The notes under the pieces: model-generated
What the model was told of the DNA's origin: nothing
Seen by the model: only the letters and a program-made list of their open reading frames with translations
The model's database searches: none
Translations under genes and position numbers: made by a program
Part shown: piece after piece, positions 13,909 to 20,456 of the stretch
Position numbering within the stretch: position 1 is the first letter of the stretch
Layout: each line of letters opens with the position of its first letter
Source of the DNA: Elusimicrobiota bacterium
GTDB taxonomy: Bacteria > Elusimicrobiota > Elusimicrobia > Elusimicrobiales > UBA9959
Assembly (NCBI GenBank): GCA_030639665.1
Contig: DAOWCC010000008.1
Span: forward strand, 1-24,845
DNA: 24,845 nucleotides
Reading direction: 5' to 3'

Positions 13909-14331
13909 TTACAATGGTCTGTTTCTTCTGAAGAGGTTTCGCCGGAGCGCGTTATCGCTTGATGTTTTTTCCAATATTGCCGCAACCGCCTCGGAAAGAT
14001 CCTTATTGTTTATAGGTTTGTTTAAAAATAAATCGGCATGAGCGGTAATATTCGCGTGCATTTGTGTTTGATTATCCACATTGGCGGTTAAAATTATTAC
14101 GGGTATTCTTCGCGTCAAGCTATCGCTTTTTATTTTTTTACAGACTTCAATACCGGTCATGTCCGGAAGCCCCACATCAAGCACGACAAGGTCCGGTTTT
14201 GAATTCGCAATCCAATTCAAAGCCATTTGTCCGGTAGAAGCTGTCATAACAAGATGTCCCGCCGTTTGCAGAATCATTTGTGTTAATGCCATCAAATCCG
14301 GATCATCTTCAACAATTAAAACTTTAGCCAT
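13909..14331 (-). CDS. Single-domain response regulator, basic-tail paralog 4
   Basis: With the start at 14331 (MAKVLIVEDD) this is a 140-residue receiver with D9-D10, D52 (LVVLDVGLPDMTG), T82 and K105, and the same ALRRNLFRRNRPL tail as paralog 3. An in-frame ATG at 14391 would add 20 residues not seen in the paralogs, so 14331 is chosen; GGGGAAA lies immediately before it. A TGCTATAAT extended -10 element lies about 65 nt upstream (14394-14402). It is first in the probable two-gene unit with paralog 3. Confidence 0.95.
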   Translation of the reverse strand: MAKVLIVEDDPDLMALTQMILQTAGHLVMTASTGQMALNWIANSKPDLVVLDVGLPDMTGIEVCKKIKSDSLTRRIPVIILTANVDNQTQMHANITAHADLFLNKPINNKDLSEAVAAILEKTSSDNALRRNLFRRNRPL

Positions 14332-14393
14332 TTTCCCCACACACAGTACATTAATTAAATTATTGTGTATTTCCCCGAGAAGTATCTGCAAAT

Positions 14394-14402
14394 ATTATAG
14401 CA
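14394..14402 (-). promoter_or_regulatory. Putative extended -10 promoter for receiver paralogs 4 and 3
   Basis: The minus strand reads TGCTATAAT, a consensus extended -10 element, and TTCAAA lies 16 nt upstream of the hexamer as a poor -35. The predicted start leaves a leader of roughly 55 nt before the ATG at 14331. Confidence 0.5.
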
Positions 14403-14420
14403 GAAAATATTTGGATTTGA

Positions 14421-14480
14421 ATGTGACATGAGTCAAACTCCCTGCGGTCATAGTTTACAGGTCGAAAGTCTCAAGTTACA
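14421..14480. repeat. Quasi-repeat spacer
   Basis: The minus strand here reads as near-repeats of GTAACTTGAGACTTTCGACCT-like words. It belongs to the monotonous spacer class. The following bases up to the gene end at 14616 are AT-rich and show no gene or clear hairpin. Confidence 0.35.
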
Positions 14481-14615
14481 AAATCGTGAAGAAATGGAAA
14501 CGACAAAAATAAATGCGGAAATACGATAATAATTTTATATGGAAGGATACGAAATAAATCAATAAGGAAATTGTCGATTACTTATTGTTGTGTTCCGGTA
14601 TTATTTTATCTCTGC

Positions 14616-15524
14616 TTATTGTCTTTGTTCGTGGTTGATAAACCAGATAAAATCAGCGTATTTAAGAATTTCTCTATCGGGGGAAGCGGGGCAAGTTGGG
14701 GCATCTTCCGTATAAAAAGAAGAATGCTCAAGATCTTTAGTCCGCGTTTTTACTGAAAAGGGGATGCCGGCATTATAAATCATATGGCCATTGCCGGCTA
14801 TTACAAGGCCGGAGTATCCTTTGTTTTTATTTAAAAAATCGGCCATTTTTGAGCCCATAACTTCATTCCATACCGACATGGAAGCCAGATAATTTTCCCA
14901 TTTAAACATTCCCGACATGGGGCCGTTTTCAAAAGAAGTTTTAAGAAATTTCAAATATCTCTCGTTCGTGGAAATATGTATATTTTCAGGCAGGAGTTTT
15001 CTTTCCTCAGGAGAAAGGCCTTCAAGTCCTACCCGGGCTATTTTGGCAACTGTTTTTTTCGGCATATTAAGGGCCAGAGCTTTAAGTTTTTTCTCTCTTA
15101 TAAAATCAAACAGAGGCTTATATAGATTGAAATCAAAGCCCCATTCTTTTTCCCAATCGACCTTTTTTAGAAATTCATTTTCACTTAATTTTCCCTCGGC
15201 ATAATCATTGAGAATTGGTTGAAGCGTAAAATTAAGCATTTCAAAGCCAACTGCTATTTTCCTGTCTTTCTCCATATATAAGAGTTCGAGCGCCTTAAGT
15301 TGAGCCAAATGGTCTTTCATTTGGTCATGACTTTCGCCAACATAAACAACATCGCTCGCGGCTATGTGTTTCTCCAAACTTTTAAGATTTATTTTTTTTC
15401 GTGATTTGGCTTTATAAAGGCAATAACCGTGGGTATTTTTTTTCGTATTGCTCAAATTTGAGTCGGACATTGCCGAGGATGGTAAATTTATAAGAAGACT
15501 TGCTGCCAGAATATATTTTATCAT
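14616..15524 (-). CDS. ChaN-like exported protein (cofactor/heme-binding fold)
   Basis: This 302-residue protein starts with a signal peptide (about residues 1-18) and matches the ChaN/Tiki (Cofac_haem_bdg) family. Visible motifs are VVYVGESHD at 60-67, VGFEML near 92, a helical middle, and LVIAGNGHMIYNAGIP near 240-255. ChaN of Campylobacter binds heme and is linked to iron uptake; relatives include putative metallopeptidases, so substrate and activity here are open. There is no lipobox cysteine at the signal cleavage site, so it is probably periplasmic rather than a lipoprotein. It diverges from recA with an 83-nt gap. The ATG lacks a Shine-Dalgarno sequence, and TATAAT lies 6 nt upstream, suggesting a leaderless mRNA. 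Confidence 0.85.
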   Translation of the reverse strand: MIKYILAASLLINLPSSAMSDSNLSNTKKNTHGYCLYKAKSRKKINLKSLEKHIAASDVVYVGESHDQMKDHLAQLKALELLYMEKDRKIAVGFEMLNFTLQPILNDYAEGKLSENEFLKKVDWEKEWGFDFNLYKPLFDFIREKKLKALALNMPKKTVAKIARVGLEGLSPEERKLLPENIHISTNERYLKFLKTSFENGPMSGMFKWENYLASMSVWNEVMGSKMADFLNKNKGYSGLVIAGNGHMIYNAGIPFSVKTRTKDLEHSSFYTEDAPTCPASPDREILKYADFIWFINHEQRQ

Positions 15525-15530
15525 AAGCAG

Positions 15531-15536
15531 ATTATA
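15531..15536 (-). promoter_or_regulatory. Putative -10 box, leaderless ChaN-like mRNA
   Basis: The minus strand reads a perfect TATAAT followed by CTGCTT and then the ATG at 15524. The usual 7-nt distance would place the transcription start on the A of the start codon. No -35 at standard spacing was found. Confidence 0.45.
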
Positions 15537-15559
15537 TTAAATTTATGTCAGGACGGGGC

Positions 15560-15585
15560 TATATTTGGTAACATATACAAATATA
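15560..15585. promoter_or_regulatory. Palindromic candidate operator in the recA promoter region
   Basis: TATATTTG (15560-15567) and CAAATATA (15578-15585) form a perfect 8-bp inverted repeat with a 10-nt spacer, ending 22 nt before the recA ATG. The position suits a repressor such as LexA, whose recognition sequence varies between phyla, but the sequence matches neither the Escherichia nor the Bacillus SOS box. It is AT-rich, so chance is possible. Confidence 0.35.
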
Positions 15586-15607
15586 TATCAAAATTTTTGG
15601 AGGGAAT

Positions 15608-16651
15608 ATGTCTAAAGAAGGTAAAGAAAGAGCCTTAGATGTGGCTTTATTGCAAATAGAAAAGCTTTATGGAAAAGAAGCTATTATGAAGTTGGGGGAT
15701 AAAACCAATAAAAAAATGGAAGCAATTGGAACAGGAGCTTTGTCATTGGACTTGGCCCTGGGCATAGGCGGCATTCCAAGAGGAAGAGTTGTTGAAATTT
15801 ATGGCCCCGAATCATCGGGAAAAACCACTTTAGCATTGCATATCATTGCTAATGCTCAGAAAACGGGGATGGCGGCTTTTATAGATGCCGAGCATGCTTT
15901 AGATTCTTTTTATGCTGAAAAACTGGGCGTTGATATAAACAATCTTCTTATCAGCCAGCCTGATTGCGGCGAACAAGCTCTTGAAATTACGGAAAAACTT
16001 GTCAGATCCGGCGCTGTGGATATTATTGTTATTGATTCCGTCGCCGCGCTTGTTCCCCGCGCTGAAATAGACGGTGATATGGGAGATTCTCATATGGGAA
16101 AGCAGGCAAGGCTTATGTCGCAGGCTTTAAGGAAGCTTACCGCCATAGTTTCAAGCACCAAAACCACTATAATTTTCATCAATCAGATAAGGCATAAAAT
16201 AGGCGTGATGTTTGGCAGTCCCGAAACCACTACCGGCGGATTGGCTCTTAAGTTTTATTCTTCGGTTAGAATGGATATTCGCAGAATAGAAACTCTTAAA
16301 AAGGGAGATATTGTAACAGGTTCCAGAATAAGAGTTAAGATTGTCAAAAATAAAATCGCTCCTCCGTACCGAAGAGCGGAATTTGAAATGATTCATGGAG
16401 AAGGCATCAGCGCCGAGAGCTGTCTTTTGGATATGGGCGTTGAAACCGGTATTGTGGATAAAGCTGGAAGCTGGTACATTTACAAAGGTGAAAGAATAGG
16501 TCAAGGCAGAGACAATGCCAGGATGTATTTGAAAGAAAATCCCGATAAAGCTAAAGAATTGGATCTTAGTTTGCGTGAAAAATTTTTAGATTTCAAGGGT
16601 AATGTGGGCGAAAAAAAGAAGGCCGTGAAAAAAGAGAAAATTCAAAAATAA
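15608..16651 (+). CDS. recA: RecA recombinase
   Basis: This is a 347-residue RecA of normal length, the DNA strand-exchange protein that also activates LexA self-cleavage where present. Walker A is GPESSGKT at 66-73; catalytic-loop and Walker B motifs follow (FIDAEHALD; IIVIDSVAALVPRAEIDGD). The DNA-binding loops are represented by GDSHMGKQARLMSQALRK and FINQIRHKIGVMFGSPETTTGG. The C-terminus is a short Lys-rich tail (KKKAVKKEKIQK) in place of the acidic tail of many homologues. GGAGGG lies 7 nt before the ATG. The divergent neighbour is the ChaN-like gene; xerD follows after two stem-loops. Confidence 0.98.
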   Translation: MSKEGKERALDVALLQIEKLYGKEAIMKLGDKTNKKMEAIGTGALSLDLALGIGGIPRGRVVEIYGPESSGKTTLALHIIANAQKTGMAAFIDAEHALDSFYAEKLGVDINNLLISQPDCGEQALEITEKLVRSGAVDIIVIDSVAALVPRAEIDGDMGDSHMGKQARLMSQALRKLTAIVSSTKTTIIFINQIRHKIGVMFGSPETTTGGLALKFYSSVRMDIRRIETLKKGDIVTGSRIRVKIVKNKIAPPYRRAEFEMIHGEGISAESCLLDMGVETGIVDKAGSWYIYKGERIGQGRDNARMYLKENPDKAKELDLSLREKFLDFKGNVGEKKKAVKKEKIQK

Positions 16652-16663
16652 TTTTCTCTAAAC

Positions 16664-16722
16664 TAGGCCGCCTCAATGGCCTATAGACATCCCCGCTTTT
16701 TGGCGGGGCGGGCAAATGTCTA
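16664..16722 (+). terminator. Tandem stem-loops after recA
   Basis: TAGGCC (16664-16669) pairs with GGCCTA (16678-16683). Directly after it, TAGACAT (16684-16690) pairs with ATGTCTA (16716-16722), enclosing CCCCGC/GCGGGG (16691-16696 with 16703-16708) and a 7-nt bulge. The second is very stable and sits 32 nt past the recA stop. No U-run follows, so it may be an mRNA 3'-end structure or a dispersed palindrome rather than an intrinsic terminator. Confidence 0.45.
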
Positions 16723-16723
16723 A

Positions 16724-16762
16724 AGTTTGTTATTTGTAGTTTGGATATTATTTGGTATTTGA
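16724..16762. repeat. TTTG/ATTTG quasi-repeat spacer
   Basis: The spacer before xerD is a chain of similar words (agtttgtt, atttgtag, tttggata, ttatttgg, tatttgaa). It resembles in style, not in sequence, the other monotonous spacers of this window. Confidence 0.35.
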
Positions 16763-16795
16763 AAAAGTTGCCGCTGAAAGCGTCCTAATTTATTT

Positions 16796-17686
16796 ATGAA
16801 AGAATTGAGTAAAGTTTTTTTTAGGCATTTATCAAATGAAAGAGGCCTTTCAAACAATACCTGCTTGGCCTATTCACGAGATATTGATTCTTTTGGCGTT
16901 TATTGCGATATAAGAAAAATTGATATTAAAAAGGCTGACGCCTCCGGCATAGAAGCTTATTTGTGGCATCTTAAGTCTAAGCTTAAACTTAAGCCTGCTT
17001 CCATATTTAGGAAAAGGGAATCTATTCGTTCATTTTATAGATTTCTTATGCTTGAGGGGGGGATTTCAAAAGATCCCACAAAAAATTTTAAATCACCCAG
17101 GCTTCCGGGAAATTTGCCGCGTTTTTTATCAGATAGCGAGATAAAGACGCTTTTAAGTTTTCCCACTCAGAATAAATTTTCTCTTTTACGCGCTCTGGCG
17201 GCCATGGAGCTTTTTTATGCCACGGGCATGAGAGTTTCGGAAGCGCTTTCTTTAAGGCTTGAGGCGATTAATATGGAGCAAGGTTGGATAAGAGTGATGG
17301 GCAAAGGCTCCAAAGAGAGGATAGTGCCTGTTCATTTAAATGCCATAAAAACGCTTAAAAATTATCTTGAGGTTCGGCATTTGAAATTTTCCGGCAATAA
17401 AGTCAGTGATGAGGTTTTTGTCAATAAAAGCGGCGGGAAACTCAGCCGCGTTCAAATGTGGAAAGATATTAAGAAACTGGCGAAACTGGCAAATATGAAT
17501 AAGCATATTTATCCTCATTTATTTCGGCATACATTTGCCTCCCATCTTTTGGGCGGAGGAGCTGATTTGCGTTCTTTGCAAGAGATGTTGGGCCATGCCA
17601 GTTTAAATACGACACAAATTTATACGCATATACAGAAATCTCAGTTAAAATCGGCGCATCAAAAATTTCATCCGGACAAAGGATAG
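16796..17686 (+). CDS. xerD: XerD-type tyrosine site-specific recombinase
   Basis: This is a 296-residue recombinase of the length of XerC/XerD, which resolve chromosome dimers at dif. It has an N-terminal SAM-like DNA-binding domain (about residues 1-85) and a catalytic domain with the complete set R146 (GMRVSE), K170 (GKGSKERIVP), H241-x-x-R244 (HLFRHTFASHLL), H267 (GHASLNTTQ) and nucleophile Y276 (IYTHI). The SPRLPGNLPRFLS linker and LRSLQEMLGHASL favour XerD over XerC. There are no phage or integron genes nearby, so a housekeeping role is likely. The ATG at 16796 has no recognisable Shine-Dalgarno sequence. Confidence 0.9.
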   Translation: MKELSKVFFRHLSNERGLSNNTCLAYSRDIDSFGVYCDIRKIDIKKADASGIEAYLWHLKSKLKLKPASIFRKRESIRSFYRFLMLEGGISKDPTKNFKSPRLPGNLPRFLSDSEIKTLLSFPTQNKFSLLRALAAMELFYATGMRVSEALSLRLEAINMEQGWIRVMGKGSKERIVPVHLNAIKTLKNYLEVRHLKFSGNKVSDEVFVNKSGGKLSRVQMWKDIKKLAKLANMNKHIYPHLFRHTFASHLLGGGADLRSLQEMLGHASLNTTQIYTHIQKSQLKSAHQKFHPDKG

Positions 17687-17769
17687 GGTTCGGGTTGGAT
17701 TAACAAAGGTTTGTCGGGGACACCTTTTAGTGTTCGACTGGATTGGCTGGAAAATAAAGAGGAAAATAA

Positions 17770-19317
17770 ATGGCGGTTTTGGAAGAACTTAATGATTTTC
17801 TGGATTCTGAAATAAGATTCCACGATAAGCAGCGTTTTGAGATGAAACTGGATATAGAGTTGTCTTCGCCAAAGAAGAATTCTTATAAAGTGGAAACTTA
17901 TTTCTTTATTCCCAAAGCGCTTAATATCGGTCCACGCAGTTATTCAAAAACGGATTTTTATGATAATACCCAGAGATATATAAGATTTAAAACCCCGCAG
18001 ATAAGCCTGTTAAAGCTTATTGATCCGGAGATTGAAGTTTCACCTTTCAATAGAATAAGAAAAAAAATAAGTCTTATTTTGGGTGGAAATAAAGATGTTA
18101 AAACCGTAAATTCCGTTTACAATGAATTTAAGCTTTTTGGCTGTATGATAAAATCGGAGCTTAAAGATTACGGTTCTTTTTTTATTAAAGAATTAAATGA
18201 AGTCAGCGTTGCTTCCCGCGAGGAAAATTATCTTATACTGGCAAAAAATTTGATTGTTTTTATCGAAGATTCCAAAAAACTTATTTCAAAAATTGATGTT
18301 TTACGCTCTGAATTGTCTCAGCCGATTATTCCGCTAAAGCTCAGGGAAACATTCGGTTTCTTTGAAGAGTATTTTAGTTTGATTATGGAGGAGGCTTTTA
18401 CCCATTTGCTTGATGCCGTGCAAAAAACCGGTTATAGCGAGGGCTTTTCCGAATGCGAGATGGAAATGAAGAGGATTATTTCTTCTCAAAATAAATTCAG
18501 AAGAGACAAAAATTATTTTTCTTTCATAAAAGACGAGCGGCACAATGAGGTCTTTGTATATCGGCGCGGCGTTCTTAAAAAATTCATATCAAGCGCTCTA
18601 TATCTTAAGGTGGAAGTGTTTGAAAGAAAAGCGCTTTCCCAAGTTTTATTAGGTATTGCCGCGGGACTTGCCATGCTGTTCGCGGTTATAGCCACCATTT
18701 ACGCGCAAAGCAAGTTTTCTTTGAACAGTTGGCCTTTTGTTTTTATACTAGTCGTCAGTTATATATTTAAGGATAGGATAAAAGATTGGCTTAAAGTGTT
18801 TTTTTCCAGAAGCATGGTGAAGTGGATTTCCGACAGGCAAGTGGAGATTTTAGATCCTTTAAACGATAAAAAAATAGGTGTTTTAAAAGAGGCGTTCACT
18901 TTTATTTCAAGCTCTTCAGTGCCCGTCGATATATCCAATATAAGAAATCTGGACAATATAACATCCATTGATGAAGACGGCAAGCCGGAGAGAGTTTTTA
19001 AGCATGAAAAAAAAGTAGTGCTTTTCCCCGGTAAAATTTTAAAATTTCATGAACGGCGAAAAAATATAACTGATATTATGCGTTTTAATATAGGCGGATT
19101 TACCGCGCATGCCGATGATTCTCTGGTTAAACATCGTTATTTGGAAGGGGAAAGCGGAGATATTGAAACCGCCATTTGTCCGAGGGTTTACCATATTAAT
19201 GTTATTGTGAAATATGTTTGCCTGAGCGCTGGGCAAAGTGAAAAGATTGATTATGACAGGATTAGAATAATTTTAAGTAAAGACGGTATAGCGCGAATTG
19301 AAGATGTAAAGATATAG
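17770..19317 (+). CDS. Conserved two-TM protein of unknown function
   Basis: This 515-residue protein has a soluble N-terminal region (about 1-285) with helical stretches, two adjacent membrane segments (about 292-311 and 320-335), and a soluble C-terminal region (about 336-515) rich in strands. The segment FSFIKDERHNEVFVYRRGVLKKF just before the first membrane helix and SYIFKDRIKDW just after the second resemble a family of uncharacterised proteins I recall from deltaproteobacteria-like genomes; no function is known to me. There is no signal peptide, so both long domains probably face the cytoplasm. AGAGGA lies before the ATG. The dehydrogenase gene follows after 12 nt, suggesting co-transcription. 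Confidence 0.85.
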   Translation: MAVLEELNDFLDSEIRFHDKQRFEMKLDIELSSPKKNSYKVETYFFIPKALNIGPRSYSKTDFYDNTQRYIRFKTPQISLLKLIDPEIEVSPFNRIRKKISLILGGNKDVKTVNSVYNEFKLFGCMIKSELKDYGSFFIKELNEVSVASREENYLILAKNLIVFIEDSKKLISKIDVLRSELSQPIIPLKLRETFGFFEEYFSLIMEEAFTHLLDAVQKTGYSEGFSECEMEMKRIISSQNKFRRDKNYFSFIKDERHNEVFVYRRGVLKKFISSALYLKVEVFERKALSQVLLGIAAGLAMLFAVIATIYAQSKFSLNSWPFVFILVVSYIFKDRIKDWLKVFFSRSMVKWISDRQVEILDPLNDKKIGVLKEAFTFISSSSVPVDISNIRNLDNITSIDEDGKPERVFKHEKKVVLFPGKILKFHERRKNITDIMRFNIGGFTAHADDSLVKHRYLEGESGDIETAICPRVYHINVIVKYVCLSAGQSEKIDYDRIRIILSKDGIARIEDVKI

Positions 19318-19329
19318 AAAGGAGTTGCC

Positions 19330-20439
19330 ATGTCTATTAATGCCATAGGAATTTTAGGAGCAAATACCATTGGAACGGGAATAGCCGAGATATTCGCTCT
19401 TAACGGTTTCCAAGTTAGAATTTATGATAATTTTAAAGACAGCCTTACTCTTTCCATGGCAAAGATAAAATGGTCTCTTTCCGCGCAAGGCAAGGAAGAT
19501 TTGTTTTCCAATATTGAGCCCATTCAGGATTTTTCCTTGTTTAAAGGCGCGGACATAATAATAGAGGCGATTGGTAAAGATTTGGATGAGCGAAGGATGA
19601 TTTTTAATAAGCTCGCGAGCAATGTGGACCCCGATTGTATTGTGGCGGTTTACGCGGGAATCGCGCCGCTTGAGGAAATTTTAGAGAGTTCCGATTTGCC
19701 CGCGGAGCAAACGGTGGGTTTTCATTTTATAAAACCTGTTAGAAAAAATCAGCTTGTGGAGCTTATAAAAACAGATAAAACAAAAGATGAGATTATTGAA
19801 GTTTGCATGGAGCTTTTGAGAAAGGCGCAAAAAACGCCCATTATGGTAAAAGATAATCCCGGCGCCATAGTGGAAAGATTATTGAGGCCGTTTTTTCTTG
19901 CCGCTTTCCGGCTTTTGGAATCGGGTAAAGGGCTTCCTCATGAAATAGATGGGGCCTTTAAAGAAATTTCAAAAGCTTCTTACGGACCTTTTGAAATGGT
20001 TGATTATATGGGTTTGGATGCGGATTATCAAGCTACAAAGATGATATATGAGAAGCTTTCAAAGCCCGACAGGCTTGCCCCTTCCGATATGGAGCTTCGT
20101 CTTGTGCAATACGGACAGCTCGGCAGAAATGCCACGATTGGATTTTATATTTATGAAGATGGAAAGATAGTCGGAGAAAATCCGATACTTTCAAATATAG
20201 TCAAGTATCTTGGCCTTAAAAAAGTCGGAAAAGAAGAAATTTTCGCGGAACTGTTAAGGCCGGTTATTGAAGAGGCCAAACTTCTCGCCTCTGAAATTAT
20301 GGCATCCGAATATGATATAGAAACCGCGGTTAAAATGGCTTTTAATTGGCCGAAAGGGCCGTTTTCCTATCATAGAGAAATGAAATCTTTGTTTAAAGAA
20401 AAAATCGTTTCCGAGTTTGATAATCTGGATAGTTTTTAA
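19330..20439 (+). CDS. 3-hydroxyacyl-CoA dehydrogenase family protein, altered active site
   Basis: This 369-residue protein has the PaaH/FadB dehydrogenase layout: an N-terminal Rossmann domain (about 1-175), a first C-terminal helical domain (KASYGPFEMVDYMGLD, about 215-275) and a partial second one (IETAVKMAFNWPKGPF). Family members oxidise 3-hydroxyacyl-CoA with NAD. H132 and E144, the catalytic dyad equivalents, are kept. Other positions differ: the dinucleotide motif reads GANTIG instead of GAGxMG; the SNTS loop is replaced by VYAGIAP; HFFNP reads HFIKP; and the Asn after KDxPGF is E182 (NPGAIVERLL). Activity or substrate may therefore have changed. AAAGGAG precedes the ATG. It sits between the two-TM protein gene and a sugar phosphorylase gene. 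Confidence 0.88.
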   Translation: MSINAIGILGANTIGTGIAEIFALNGFQVRIYDNFKDSLTLSMAKIKWSLSAQGKEDLFSNIEPIQDFSLFKGADIIIEAIGKDLDERRMIFNKLASNVDPDCIVAVYAGIAPLEEILESSDLPAEQTVGFHFIKPVRKNQLVELIKTDKTKDEIIEVCMELLRKAQKTPIMVKDNPGAIVERLLRPFFLAAFRLLESGKGLPHEIDGAFKEISKASYGPFEMVDYMGLDADYQATKMIYEKLSKPDRLAPSDMELRLVQYGQLGRNATIGFYIYEDGKIVGENPILSNIVKYLGLKKVGKEEIFAELLRPVIEEAKLLASEIMASEYDIETAVKMAFNWPKGPFSYHREMKSLFKEKIVSEFDNLDSF

Positions 20440-20456
20440 GTCCGGGCGGGGGATAT

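Noticed and set aside
14332..14391. 20-residue N-terminal extension of receiver paralog 4
   Set aside because: The other paralogs begin MAKIL; the extension has no counterpart and GGGGA sits just before the inner ATG.
15531..15607. Standard sigma-70 promoter for recA
   Set aside because: TATATT and TATACA hexamers exist but no convincing -35 at the right distance; only the palindrome is reported.
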